DNA of 64,000 bases from Lantana camara (Eukaryota; Streptophyta; Magnoliopsida; Lamiales; Verbenaceae): assembly GCA_037501455.1 (NCBI GenBank), contig CM074865.1, forward strand, positions 8,071,001 to 8,135,000, read 5' to 3'. Shown here piece by piece: positions 11,721 to 24,585 of the stretch; within the stretch, counting starts at the first letter, position 1; each line of letters starts with the position of its first letter. The notes below the pieces were generated by a model. That model saw only the letters and a list, made by a program, of their open reading frames with translations. It searched no databases and was not told the DNA's origin. Position numbers and translations under genes: made by a program.

Positions 11721-12873
11721 GAACTATGCTTGCCCTCAAGCAGTTGCAACTAGACTTCAAAAAGAGAGAGAGATCATCCTCTAACCATTACAGCCCCACA
11801 ATTTATCAGTGAGAAAAGGTGAACAATAAAATGAGTTTGATAACAAGTCTCCACAGCCTTTCAAAATGGAAAAGGGCAAATTCTAAGTACCTTAACTTGC
11901 TAGAGTATGTTGAGGAATTTAGAGTTCATTTCATCATGCAGATTTTACCAAGTAGCAGTTACAATCATGTGATCAAAGTGTGTTCGATTTGGATTGTCTA
12001 AATTCAAAAGATTCATGAACTTAAAGTGAGTTCACTTAGCACAAAATTTCAAAGTGTTGCCTATTTCGGGTGTCATAATACCGCTTTGGTAATATATGAC
12101 TATCCCTAGACTGCATAAGAATGCATCACTCATAGTCACCCGTTTTTCAGTTTATGATTTGTATTTAGCCTTACAGGTGACCAACGGAGTGAAACGAGCA
12201 AAAATGCATCAAGCAAATAGCTGAGACAGCCTTATTCAGAGATAAATGGCTTTAAAAGCCTTATTCAGGAGCAAATGGCATTACAACCTTATTCAGAACC
12301 CTTAATAACATTCTTGACATTAATCATTCAGCATCATTACTTTATTTTAGACAGCCCAAAAATTCCACAAATTTTCACTCATGAAGTTTCAATTTAATGC
12401 ATGCAATTTTTTAAATTTTCATCCTTTAATCCAAATTCAAAAACATTCTCTAGCAAAGCCAAAATACTTTTAAGTTTGTTCAATTCCAAAAATCAAACAT
12501 GGAAATTCATGCTACTTCAACCAATTTTTTATGTTCACAAGCTCTCAAATCCAAATATGTTGCAAATGACCAGATTTTAACCTCTCAGAGACTGCACAAA
12601 ATGCACAAAAAGACCTAAGGACCTGACAAAAAGACCTAAAACAACTAACAACTGAACAAATTTGGCAGAAATAAAATGAGGCCAACTAACACACAAATTT
12701 AATCCAAAAACAGTCATTCAAACACAGATTCCACATTCATAAACCAGCAAAACAATATGCACAAATTCATACTCCCCCCCCCCCCCCCCCCCACACACAC
12801 ACACTTATCTCACATTGTCCTTAAAGTTAAATTAAAGAAAAGTTAAGAGTATGAGGACTTCCCTGAATGCAGC
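11721..12873 (-). other. Athila 3' untranslated spacer with a 19-base homopolymer
   Basis: No coding region is recognisable. A run of 19 C (a G run on the sense strand) occupies 12774-12792 and is followed by a short CA repeat. Such a tract is prone to replication slippage and sequencing error, so its length is uncertain. Confidence 0.7.
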
Positions 12874-15070
12874 TCATTGAGTGCCAATTTTGAGGCCTTT
12901 CTTTATGGCCTCAATATCTCCTTCTGCACTTACTATGTGCTTAGCCATGATGTCCATTGATTTCTCCATGGTTGGGAGCTTCTCTACTGACTTTTCATGT
13001 TTTTCCATTTTAGCTAGGACTGTTGTGAGGAGAGTCTCAATTCTGTCCAACTGTGCAGTGTTGGAGGTGCTGGCTGTGGCCTCAGGTTCAACATGTTCTT
13101 CAATTTCCACAGGAGCTGTACCTGCACCAGGAAACACTAATACTCCAATTTTCTTTTGGAGTATCCTCATGTTAAGTAGACTCTGCCCATCAAGGAAGTC
13201 AAGTGTGGAATACACATTCATATCATGATTGTCCAAATCAAGTATTTTCTCATGCAAAGCAATGTGTGTGATTATGTGTGCAAGTTTAAAAGGAGATTTC
13301 CATTGTTTGTAGTGGTGAATGTGTGTGGCAACCCAGAATCCTAAATTGACCTTGTGATTGTGCCACATAGCCCATAAAAAATAAAGTTCAGTTTTTGTGA
13401 AAGTGCTGGACCCTTCACATCTTTGAGAGAAAAAATTAGCAATCAATCTATGCATGTAAATAATGGCAGGGTCTTTCAAGTGAATGCTTTTGCTTGTAGA
13501 TTCTTTAAATTTATGAAACTTTCCAGCAGTCAACTCAGAAAAGGCTTTATCAACATCAAATTCAGTAGGAAAGTCACCCAAACATTCAAATTCATCCTCA
13601 GCTTCATTTTCAGCTTTAAAGTCAGTAAAGTTCAATGCAAGACAAAACTCATTAATTGAATAACTGAATCATTTACCCATTAGTCTGAACTTTACTACAT
13701 CTTTTGCATCCCAGTTGTGTGCCTCTTTTTGTTTGAAACTTGAATGTGGTATAGAATTCTAAAGTAAGTTCATAGAACATGTCACAGTCAATATCAAAGA
13801 AATTTTTCTAGCCTATGTTATCCATCAGTTTGTTTACAGGTTCCAAAAGTTCAAACTTGTCCAAAGTAGAGGTATGTAAACACTTTGCAGGAGAAATAGC
13901 AAAATCTTTAATTCGTTTGTACCTCTTTTTCTCTGCTTTGCTGAATTTCAAATTACCTCCCAGGGTGGTGAAATGTGTTGGTGGAGGTGCTCTACCTTTG
14001 GGATACCTGTTTCTTCGTTTCTTTGCTAGAACAGCTGTTTTTCCTTTTCTTTGCTTATGCCACACATCTTGTTCATCAATTGCTAGGCCATCCTCATCTT
14101 CCCTAGCAACTTCTTCTTGTTCTTTCTCCAATTCTGCTGCATTTTCTAATTCTGTTTCCAAGGGCACATCCGTCTGTGCTGCAACCATCAACATCCAAAT
14201 TTTCTCTGTTTGCACTTGTATTTTTCCTTCCAGTTGTCATCTGCCTTTTGTAAACTTGCTTCACACGTTCTTGCTCCATGTGCATATTTGACCCATTCTG
14301 GTTCCCTCCCTGTTCTTCCTCCATATGTGTCTCCATTTGTGCTGCTATCTCTGCTGTGTCAATCCCTTTGGCAGTTGGTTTATTTTTTAAACTCTTCTTC
14401 TTTCTGGCTTTGATCAGTCGTATACCCCTCTTCTTTGCCGGAACGTCTTTATGCAAACTTATTTCTTCTTCAATTCCCCTTTGCTCAACCCTAACATCTG
14501 GCCCTCCCTCAAACTCTTCTTTGCTTTCATCCTGCGGAATCAACTTCCTTTTTCTGGGCATCTGTCCTTGGTTCCTTTTGGAACGAGTTTCTCTTTGAGG
14601 TTTTGAAGTGTTTGGGACAGATTTTGTGGGGATTGGGGGTTGTTCTTCAGTAATCACAGGTGCAAGGTTGTCTGTTTTTTAGGGATTAACTTGGTTCTTG
14701 GTTATGATGGTTTGAGGGTTAGGGTTTTGGATTTCAATTTCTGTGTTTTTATCAGAACTGATTTCTTCCCCAGACCTTGGTTTTCAATGGTGTTATGGTG
14801 TGGAGAAGATGAATGGGAATGGTTTTCAGAAGCGGTGTGGTAAGTGGGAGAAGGAGGGTTTGAGGTTTGCGTTACCTTGGGTGGGTCTGGGGACGGCGGA
14901 GGTTTGGCTGCTGGCTCCGGTGGTTCTGCATGCATCTTTTCTGGTGCTTTGGCCGGAGTTTGTGGCTGCTCACTGAGGTTGCGCAATGTGCGCGTTTACT
15001 GGACTGTACGGCGCGACGGCTTTGATGGCGGTGGAGGTGCAGCAGGTCCCTTGGACCTTGTTTTCGCCAT
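12874..15070 (-). pseudogene. Athila env-position additional ORF, frameshifted
   Basis: It starts with MAKTRSKGPAAPPPP at 15070 (minus), stops after about 24 codons and resumes in the same frame as a proline-rich segment. Then follow a basic segment (14657-14103), a segment with FTTLGGNLKFSKAEKKRYKR (14215-13808) and a longer open segment of 253 codons (13635-12874) with HRLIANFFSQRCEGSSTFTK and NHKVNLGFWVATHIHH. The pieces are in different frames, so at least two frameshifts and one nonsense codon are present. Position, sense orientation and style match the extra ORF of Athila elements. The last part ends in a likely coiled coil. I see no convincing signal peptide or membrane span, so calling it an envelope would be unsupported. 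Confidence 0.65.
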
Positions 15071-15603
15071 GGGTATGGGGGGAGTGGTGGTTCGCGGTGG
15101 CTGGTGGTGAAGATGGAGGGTGACGTTTAAGTTTCTGAGGAAGAAGATTGAAGGGTTTTTTTTTTTTTTTTTGAATTTTGAAATCTGATAAAGGCTGAAT
15201 ATGTGTATAAAGTGAAGTTGGGGTTTTAAAATCAGTTTTGAAAAACACTCTTATAAAAACGTTTTCAACTCTTTTAAAGCTAAGGTGTGTTTTATGTTAG
15301 AAACAAATTATCAGCCTAATTTGAAATAAAATGTTTAAAGTGCTGATTTCTCAAAGAAAACGTTTTTATAAATCGTAACCAAAGTTGACAGGCAATGACC
15401 ATCTCTAAAGGTTGTGTCCTGGTAACAATTTCTACCAAAATCTGCAAACAAAACAAAAAGATGTCCTTAGTCAAAAATCACAGTATTCTCTTGACAAAAA
15501 CAAAGACAAACTGTAACTAAGCAACAATAAATAAAAGGGATTGGGTTGCCTCCCAATAAGCGCCCTTGTTTAATGTCCTAGGCTAGACGGAGTCTTTGCA
15601 TTT
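15071..15603 (-). other. Spacer between pol and additional ORF of Athila
   Basis: I see no gene here. The minus strand contains an A run (plus-strand T run at 15157-15171) and several A-rich stretches; a leader or splice acceptor for the additional ORF could lie here but is not demonstrable. Confidence 0.5.
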
Positions 15604-16531
15604 TTAATGCATTAGAGTGGGGCTGTCCAAGCTGAGTTCCTCCATTGTATGAGCTTGGAATCCCTCATAAAATGGCTTGAGACGGTGTCCATTAACTTTA
15701 AAAGCTTTTCCAGTCTCTAAGCTTTTGATAGCCACTGCACCATGAGGAAATTTATCAGTTACAACAAAAGGTCCTATCCATCTAGACCTTAACTTACCAG
15801 GAAATAACTTTAAACGTGAATGAAATAATAAAACTTTTTTCCCAATTTGAAAAGTCTTCCTGGAAATCATCTTATCATGAAAGTTTTTGGTTTTTTCATT
15901 GTAAATTTTTGCACTTTCATATGCTTCATTCCTCAATTCATCCAACTCTTGAAGTTGTAACTTCCTATGTATTCCAGCATCATCCATCTTCATGTTGCAT
16001 TGCTTAATGACCCATAATGCTTTGTGCTCCCATTCTACAGGTAAGTGACAAGGCTTTCCAAAGACTAGCCTATATGGAGACATGCCAATGGGAGTCTTAT
16101 AGGCTGTTCTATAAGCCCACAAAGCATCATCAAGCTTCAAACTCCAGTCCTTCCTATTTGGATTTACAGTTTTCTCCAAGATAGACTTCACTTCACGGTT
16201 GGAGATTTCAGCTTGTCCACTTGTTTGTGGATGATAGGCAGTCGATGTCCTATGTGTAACGTTGTATTTCTTAAGCAAAGCTGCAACCACTCTATTACAA
16301 AAATGGGTGCCACGGTCACTGATGATCGCTTTTGGAGTTCCAAACCTGCTAAAGATGTCAGACTTCATGAACCCTACAACAGTTTTAGCATCATTAGTCC
16401 TTGTGGCTTTTGCCTCAACCCATTTAGATACATAATCAACTGCAAGTAATATATAATTATTGCCAAAAGAACTAGGAAATGGACCCATAAAGTCTATGCC
16501 CCAAACATCAAATATTTCACAGATTAAAATA
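15604..16531 (-). pseudogene. Athila integrase core and C-terminus
   Basis: After the solo-LTR junction the minus strand reads [40 protein letters not shown] and [16 protein letters not shown], so all three acidic residues of the DDE core (in GIDF, ISDRG and QAEIS) are kept. The C-terminal part includes [52 protein letters not shown] and VNGHRLKPF. The frame is open to a stop at 15604-15606. The gene is broken only by the 3.3-kb LTR insertion upstream. Confidence 0.9.
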
Positions 16532-16536
16532 GGGGA

Positions 16537-19286
16537 TGTAACGCCCCATGTTTTCAAGATTACCAGGTAAGGCGTCACGGGAGAGTTTTATTCTATACTT
16601 CTATGATTTATGTGAATACGAATGTTATAAGTGTCAACGTGTAAGTTTATTTTAATAATGTGCGCCTTAGAATTTATTTAAGATGTACTTGGACTCAATT
16701 GTCCAATATTTGCAATTAGGGACCTAATTTGAAATTAGGGTGTTTAGGCCGTTCGTGGCTATTTTGAGCCCAAGGATTCGGATTCGAATCCTAACCTTAA
16801 CATTGAGTTCGTTTCAATAATTTGGATTCCATGAACTAACCATTTAATTTCTTAAGCCACTTGATTGCCCAACCGTTTTAAATCTGATTCGTGTGGACCG
16901 GATACCGTTTGACCCTAACCGTCCGACCCTACCCGTGTCTTGGCTAAGTGAAAAGGGTCAAGCCCTTTCTTCTTTCCCCACTTTCACGTTCAGCATAAGA
17001 AGAGGGAGGAGAAAAGAAAAGAGAAACCCCAACCGGATCTTCAAGCTCAAGTTCCGACTTCCTCGCTCGTCCAATCAACGATTCAAGGTAAGCAATGTGT
17101 TCCTCTCTTCATGTACGTCATTTCTACCGATTGATTTCCCTTTTTCTTGCTTGAGTCCATGGTTATGGTGATGTGATGAATAGTGCCTAAACACGATAGC
17201 TTGCTCCCAACGTGCCTATATTCGATTTATATTGATGTTTATATGTTATATATGTGTAATTTGATGCATTTTGGTGTATTAATTGGTTGGAATGAGGTTG
17301 GGGGTGATTTTGGACCATTTCCCGTCGAACCCTTGCTTCTTTGCTGCTCTTTTTCGGAGAAGATGACCCAACACGGCCTTGTCGAACCCTAGTTCATTTC
17401 CAACACGGCCGTGTCAGGCCCTCGAGTTGGAATTTTTTTTATCGGACACGGCCGTGTTAGTTTCTAGGCCAATATTGACACGGCCGTGCAGACCTCGTCC
17501 GAGCTCCAATTGAGCTGATTTTTTAACCCACGAAAACCTCTTGAAGTCTAGAACATCCTCCAATTGTAATCACCTCATTATCTTTTGTCATTTGTGAGAT
17601 ATAATCGTTTGAAATTGGTGTCGCTACTTCGCCTAAATTCTGCATTCATCCAACTTCGAACCTATGCCATTTTCGCCTCGCTTTGAACCACAATTCGAGC
17701 CACCTACCATTTGAAACGTCTATGTGTCTAGTTTCATTCCCAAGAAACAAAACTTAATTCCCATTTGTCAAACTCAAGTTATGATCTTTTTCCCTCAGCT
17801 TGTCCGCTTTCAAAATCTGTCAGTTTTTCCCCGTTTTCACTCGGAACCCTTTTTCGTGTTCTTATTCCGTTTTTCTCGTACCTTTCCACCTACAAACTTG
17901 ATCCTAACTTGTTTTATCATGTTTATGCTTATGTATTTGTTCTCCTATGCATTATATGTTACTCAAGTAATGTGAATTGTTTGCATGAAACATATTTGCA
18001 CTCTGTTACGTATCTCTACCTTGTATTATGCTTTAATTGTGCATATGAACGTGACATATGATTACAAATGATTATGATGGGTTATGTAATGTCTTGAATT
18101 GCATGGATTTGGTTTGAAAATAAGATTTGCCTAAGTATTTGCATTTCTTTAAGTGTCAATTCATAAGCCGAGCGTCTACGTGGTTCATTGTGAGTCTAAA
18201 CCTTGTGTTTATCTTTAGTTTGTTCAGGTGCACCCGGGGTGGTGTTTCGCAGTCCGTTTTGATTCCGGGGTGAATCACGTGTTTGGTTCTTGGCTTCGTC
18301 GGTGTAAGGTGAGGTTAGGTTATAGTTAAACCCTATGAATATGGCCGTTTTCAAAGTATGTGAACTATGACCTTTATTATACATAAATATGTGCGAGATA
18401 TGAAATTTGTAAATGGTAATATGTTTCCAAGTTTAATGAGCAATGTACGAGCCTACGTATGCTTGATTTAATTTGATTGGATTCATTATGATTGGTAATG
18501 CTAAACCACGCTTCAAACCGTGTACCTCGTATGAGCCGGGAGCTACGAGCAAAGGAATAGGCTAAGGATTTGACACGGAGAGGTATGTAAAGCGTGGTTG
18601 TGGCAAGGTAAAGAATGTATCTTACGTATGTTATGTTTCTAATTAGTAGCGGGTTAGGATTTGATTGCATGAATGAATGAATGGGGCCCAGGAGAGGTGG
18701 GTAAGGGGGACCCGGGACGACCATAGGGGTCGCCGGTTAACCCTGTGTTCACTCTCCACATGATTGATAGGACTAACCCCGAACCCACCAGGAGGTTTGG
18801 TTGGATGATGGGAACCTGAGGGTTTGAGTGTTCGTGCTCCCCTCGTCTGATTGGATGGTTTGGGTCGCGCAACCCTTCCATCACCGGAGAAGGAGGTATA
18901 TGATTGTTATGCTTGATTGATTGATATGTTTGATTGTACGATTCATATGAGGAGCCCAGGATGGGAATTGTTACTCGTACCCGCCGAGTTTTGCATGTTT
19001 GCTTTGTCAAAGTTCGTGAAACGGGGATAGATTTTAACTATGACAAAATATGGATATTTTGAATATGAAAGATAAGCATTGATACGAATTGATATGAATC
19101 GGATATGATTTGATTTGACTTGATTCGGTATGTTTTGATATGATTTGGTATGATATGGGTCCTTGGAGCTTCAATTCGTTCTGTTTTTGTTAAGAATCCC
19201 TATATGTATGTATCACGGGCAAAACTTTGGTGTGCAAAAACTATCCCTAAGTTCACGAACTGTGTGTGATTGGAATATGCTTTGTT

Positions 19287-19327
<41 letters not shown>

Positions 19328-19847
19328 CGTGTGTGGGTATCCCCTCACTCAGTCGAGTTGTAGACTGATCCTCTCCCTCCCCAACTTTTAGTGTGCAGGA
19401 TTGGCGTTGGAGTTTCGAGCTAGGCGGAGTCTGTCGAGTTTTGTCGAGTTTAGTCCTTGCATTGCACTTCTGAATTTGTATAAGTTTGAACGTTTATATG
19501 GATACCATATGATTATTTTGATATATTATATTTCGGGACAAGCTTCTGGGAAACAAATTGAACCCGTTTGCATTATGATTTATGTTATATTCGGAATTAG
19601 GGATCTATGTTAGTTGAGGCCGTCCACTGTTGCTTATAATTTAAGTTTGATTATGTGAATCGCTTCCGCATACGCTTTCATTTAGTTGGTTGGTTTAACT
19701 TGCAGGGTCTAAGTTTCGCCTAGCTTAGGAGGTTGTTTTATTTGTCTCCCGTTCGCTATGGTTTGATATGGGTGCGGACTTTCCATTTCGTTTCTCGTGT
19801 TGAGCCATAGTGCGGGGGATGTGGTGCCTCACGTGAGGGGTGCTACA
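16537..19847 (+). mobile_element. Solo LTR of a Tekay-type element inserted in Athila integrase
   Basis: The 3311-bp LTR begins TGTAACGCCCC and ends GGGTGCTACA, flanked by GGGGA at 16532-16536 and 19848-19852. There is no primer site, polypurine tract or coding interior, so it is a solo LTR left by recombination. It shares ordered blocks with the LTR at 50173: GCCGAGCGTCT, CCCTCACTCAGTCGA, GCTAGGCGGAG, CTCCCGTTCGCTATG and GTGCGGGGGATGTG. A TA repeat at 19289-19326 occupies the place of the TATA box. Short open frames within it are not credible genes. Confidence 0.92.
17371..17489. repeat. Cluster of ACACGGCCGTGT palindromes in the solo LTR
   Basis: ACACGGCCTTGT lies at 17371, perfect palindromes ACACGGCCGTGT at 17403-17414 and 17446-17457, and ACACGGCCGTGC at 17478-17489. 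They lie 834-952 bp from the LTR start. Confidence 0.9.
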
Positions 19848-19852
19848 GGGGA

Positions 19853-21490
19853 TAATGGCATTTGATTTCTAGAACTCAAAGTTCTAGTTTTTTGACAATT
19901 TTCACAAGATTTACAGAACATGAATGCATCTCGAAACAATGTAGGCCAATACAATCCGCATTCTAAAACCTTTCTTGCAGTTCTTTTTGGTCCAAAGTGA
20001 CCTCCACATTCATAAGAATGACAGAATTTTAAAACAGAGTGTATTTCCTCTTCGCTTATGCATCTCCTAATCACTTGATCTGCACAAAACTTCCAAAGGT
20101 AAGGATCATCTCATACATAGTATTTAGCCTCACTTTTTATCTTATCACGCTCAGATCTAGACAATTTATCAGGAAAAGTTTTAGATACCAGAAAGTTTAC
20201 CATGTCTGCATACCAAGGGGCATGCGTTAGGCATGACCTTAGCTTACCATCAGCTACAGAGAACAGTTGCTCATCTGGAAATTCATCCTTTATAGGAATG
20301 GAATTTGCATCTGCTAGGATTCGACTCAGATGGTCGGCAACTAAGTTCTCTGATCCTTTCTTGTCTCTGGTTTCAATATCAAACTCTTGCATCAATAGGA
20401 TCCAACGTATCAACCTTGGTTTTGCTTCTTTTTTCTTCAAGAGGTACCTAAGTGCTACATGATCAGAATAAACAATCACTTTAGTACCTAACAAGTATGC
20501 ACGAAATTTATCTAAAGCAAAAACAATAGCTAAAAGCTCCTTTTCAGTTGTGGTATAATTGATTTGAGCTGTATCCAACATCTTTGAAGCATAATAAATC
20601 ACATGAGGTGATTTATTTATCTTTTGTCCAAGAACAACTCCAATAGCATAGTCGCTTGCATCACACATCAGTTCAAATGAATGATTCCAATCAGGTGCTT
20701 GAATTATTGGGGCAGAAGTTAGCTTCATTTTCAGCAAGTCAAATGCTTCTTTGTAAGCTTCATCAATCTTGAATTCTACATCCTTTTGTAGCAGCTTGCA
20801 TAGAGGTTGTGCAATCTTTGAAAAATCCTTTATGAACCTCCTATAGAAGCCTGCATGTCCAAGAAAAGAACGGATCTCCCGCACACTTGTGGGGTAAGGC
20901 AAAGATTCTATAATATCAATTTTAGACTTGTCACCCTCAATACCTCTAATGGAAACAATATGTCCTAAAATCAGCCCTTGATCAACCATAAAATGGCATT
21001 TTTCATAATTCAAAACAAGATTGCTTTCAAGACATTTTTCCAAAACTTTGGCCAAATTATTCAAGCATGCATCAAATGAATTCCCATAAACAGTAAAATC
21101 ATCCATAAAAACTTCAATTATATCCTCAACATAATCTGAAAATATGCTCACCATACACCTTTGAAATGTGGCAGGGGCGTTGCAAAGCCCAAATGGCATA
21201 TGCCGAAATGCAAATGTTCCAAATGGACAAGTAAATGTCGTCTTCTCTTGATCTTCCGGTGCAACGGGAATTTGATAAAATCCAGAATATCCATCAAGAC
21301 ACCAATAATGTGTCTTTCCAGCAAGCATTTCAAGCATTTGATCAATGAATGGCAGGGGAAAACTGGTCCTTCTTGGTGGCTGCATTTAACCTTCTATAAT
21401 CCATGCACACACGCTAACCGTTTTGCACTCTCGTTGGTACCATTTCTCCAACTGTATTTTCAACCACCGTTATCCCTGTTTTCTTAGGAA
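19853..21490 (-). pseudogene. Athila RT, RNase H and integrase zinc region
   Basis: From 21490 leftward the minus strand reads VVPKKTGITVVENTVGEMVP, a stop near 21414-21416, VCMDYRRLN, a frameshift near 21365, then [13 protein letters not shown] core motifs are [39 protein letters not shown] and the catalytic FMDD. RNase H follows ([58 protein letters not shown]). A TGA near 20110 separates it from the integrase zinc region (CHSYECGGHFGPKRTARKV, FCKSCENCQKTRT), which runs into the solo LTR target site. Confidence 0.9.
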
Positions 21491-21495
21491 CAACC

Positions 21496-23451
21496 TGTTG
21501 GAAAACACGAATCAGAAAGCAGCGGAATTTAAAAAAATTTTCCAACAAAAGGATCTAGGACTCGCAATCGTGTAACCAAATTCGTAGAGATAGAAAACTT
21601 ACTTTTCTTTTATTCTTTCTTGAAGCGCTTCAAGCCACCCAAGAACGCTCTTCTCGCGGCTTGATCCCCTCTCCTTGGTAAAGCTCGAATCTTCAAACTT
21701 CTAACTTGAAGCTCTCTAGAGATAGTCCACCAACTTGATCACAATCTAACTAGTAAGGATGCTAGTTCTCTAGTTAGTGTTTAGACTTAACCTAGGGTTT
21801 CGTTTATCTTGGAGAAAGGATGGTGTTCAACACATGAACCAAAAGAATTGCCAATTATCTCTCTAAGGGGAGCATGAGCTCCCATATAAATAGGAAAGGG
21901 AACGGGCGGCCGATCCTAGTCCTTATGGACTAAGGATTTGGTCCCTCTCTCCTATTACTTAATCATCAAGTAATTTTGACTTTGACTTTGAATTCTAATT
22001 CTAATCAACTTTCAAGAGAGCTAAAAATATCCAAACTATTTTTAGATAATTTTATACTTTATTTATTTAAAATAAATAACTTATTTTTATCTAATTAATT
22101 AATTCATAATTAATTAACTAGATTATTTTCTCCAAAATTAGACTTTCTTTTTAATTCAAAATTAAACCAAAGTCTATTAAATAATTAACACATTTAATTA
22201 TTTAATATATATATATACAATATATATATATTCACACGTGTGGGACACGTGTCATAAGGACACGTGTCACTCACGTGACCCACACGTGTGGTTTCACACG
22301 TGTGGAACCCTCTTGGCCTGATTAACTCGTTTAATCATTTTTCAAGCCTCAACTCATGTAACCAAGTTGTTGTGTGTGACCCTCTAGGTTCTCAATTCAA
22401 TTAGCAGTGACCCTAATTAATTAATTCACTAATTAATTAATCAGTCCACAGATTAAACGGCCATAGTCTAGCAACAGGTGTTTAACCCCTAGCTGAATTG
22501 GAATGTTCGAATTCGACAGAACCTTTAAGTCATTGATTCATGTGAGATACAATCCTCCTACTTACTATCTCTCAACCAAGATCTAGGGCAAGGGAATAAT
22601 CAGAACCCTAATAATCCGGTCTTAAAGCTAAGTGCATTTCATATCCATTTGATCTCAATCCAAGAAACCCTTTTCTTGATGTCTTGATCTACTGCCTTGG
22701 CCAAAGACTCCATATGGCATATGAATGACTTACACAATAAGAGATCACCTTGCAAATGCAAGTGTAGGTCCTTTCTTGATTCTCATTCACTTTCATGAAT
22801 CACTTGTGCAGCCCCAGCATAAGCCTTGAATCAGTTGTCTAAGGCGACACCCTTTAAAGCTTATACCTAAGACTACAGAGTTAACTCATAAAGTGACAAG
22901 GAACCTCAAGTCTAAGGATCAATTAATGACATCAATGACTCGTGAGATATTTCCTAATCTGGAAGTTTCCATTTCCTGAAATAGAAACTTCCTTTCCCAT
23001 TTAGGAATGTTCTCACACGGGGCACCTCAGTGAACTTACTTATTAAAGTAAGCACCCTCATGTATCACGCACGTATCAACTATACACTTTGCACCTCCAT
23101 GAAACAAGGTGGTCCTTCCTAAGGGTGTGATCCCACAAGCAAGCCTTAGAGGAGTCAGGTTGACACTCCCACTGTCTGTAGGACTCATCGGCTTTGAGTC
23201 TTTTACTAATCATGACTTATGTGATATAGGGCTCGTTTCATGAACCATTTCACTTAAATGGTAGAGTCCTAAAGTCATCAGGATTAGGGGAGTTCTCATA
23301 CATGCACAGCTAAAGTAAACGCATACCAAACAAGAGCATATAAAGAAGTGTTGCCTCAATTCGTTAGTTCATTCAAAGATTGTCTGTGATTACAATAAGG
23401 AAAAACACAAAGCGGATATACAATCGGCTTTCTAGGGCACTATTCCTAACA
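21496..23451. mobile_element. Solo LTR, superfamily unassigned (possibly Ty1/copia), in the Athila RT
   Basis: The 1956-bp segment starts TGTTGGAAAACACG and ends CTATTCCTAACA, flanked by CAACC at 21491-21495 and 23452-23456. No coding interior, primer site or polypurine tract is present. The TGTTGG start suits many Ty1/copia LTRs, but this is not decisive. Joining the flanks restores continuity of the RT reading region. Orientation is uncertain: a TATAAATAG-like word lies on the plus strand at about 21894, but intron-like and AAACCCTA-type leader text reads better on the minus strand. Confidence 0.85.
22235..22302. promoter_or_regulatory. Six G-box palindromes (CACGTG) in 68 bp
   Basis: CACGTG occurs at 22235, 22246, 22261, 22272, 22283 and 22297 next to an AT-rich TATA-like stretch. 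CACGTG is the established core site of plant bHLH and bZIP factors such as PIFs and ABRE-binding factors. In an LTR it would serve as a U3 enhancer. Confidence 0.75.
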
Positions 23452-23456
23452 CAACC

Positions 23457-24571
23457 TGCACAGGACTTACCCATCGACTATCCGAAATGGGGTATATGAT
23501 GTCGGCATCCAATAGCTTGAGAATTTCTTTCTTTACAACTTCCATCATTGGAGGATTCAATCTTTTTTGAGCTTCTCTACTTGGTTTGCAGTCTTCTTCC
23601 AAGATAATTTTGTGCATGCCAGTAGATGGACTCAGGCCTTTTATATCTGCGATGGTCCATCCTAAGGCTGCCTTGAACTCTTTAAGAACTCGTATCAATT
23701 TCTCTTTCTCCAAACTTGAAAGTTTATTTGAAATAATCACTGGAAGAGTTTCTTTATCACCTAAATACGCATATTTAAGGTGTGACGGCAGCGGTTTAAG
23801 CTCCAAATTAGGGGCCTGCACAATAGAGGAAAGTAATTTAGTATGAGAAGTAGTCAATTTATTGCAAGAGACATTGTGCTTAACAAGTTTAGGAGCTTCT
23901 AATGCATGAACAACATCAATAACATCTTCCTTTATTTCATACTTAGCTTCTAATTCCTTAAGTTGATCAACATATAGGCTGTCACCTAATGCTAAGTAAA
24001 GTTCATCATAATAATCCAATTTCGAGGTGGTTTCTGTCAGATTATCAATAACATCAATGGAAGAAACATTCGAAACATTTTCAGTAGGATATTTCATGGC
24101 ATCATAAACATTGAATTTAATGAGATCTCCATCAAACTTCATCGTTAATGTTCCATCATGGACATCAATCTTTGCTCTTGCTGTGCTAAAAAATGATCTC
24201 CCAAGCAGCAATTCTGAAGACTTTGAAATCTTATCATCCTCCATATCAAGCACAAAGAAATCTGCAGGAAATACCAAATTATTAACTTGTACAAGAACAT
24301 CTTCCAACACACCTTCCGGATGTACAATGGACCTATCAGCTAGCTGTATAATAACTCATGTTCCCTTCAAAGGACCAATGTTAAGTGAAGAATAGATAGA
24401 CAGAGGCATAATATTTATTGAAGCACCTAAATCACACATAGCATGCTTTATGCCTAAATTACCTATCTTGCATGGAATTGCAAACATACCTTGATCCTTA
24501 CACTTAGGTGGGAGTTTTCTTTGAAGTACAACTGATACATTTTCTCCTACACTCACTTTTTCATTCCCCAA
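23457..24571 (-). pseudogene. Athila protease and start of RT
   Basis: The protease region reads GNLGIKHAMCDLGASINIMP, with the DLGA active-site variant usual in Athila. It is followed by an in-frame stop at 24356-24358, then LEDVLVQVNNLVFPADFFVL and LLLGRSFFSTARAKIDVHDG in the same frame. The linker and RT entry follow (HKIILEEDCKPSREAQKRLN, KKEILKLLDADIIYPISDS, RWVSPVQVV). The frame then enters the solo LTR at 23451. Confidence 0.87.
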
Positions 24572-24585
24572 TCATTTTCTTTTAT

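Noticed and set aside
14278..14598. Plus-strand hydrophobic frames opposite the Athila additional ORF
   Set aside because: They are complements of a lysine/glutamate-rich coding strand, which yields phenylalanine/leucine/serine-rich shadows.
17724..18061. Hydrophobic open frames in the Tekay-type solo LTR
   Set aside because: They lie wholly within an LTR and overlap one another in different frames; no protein features.
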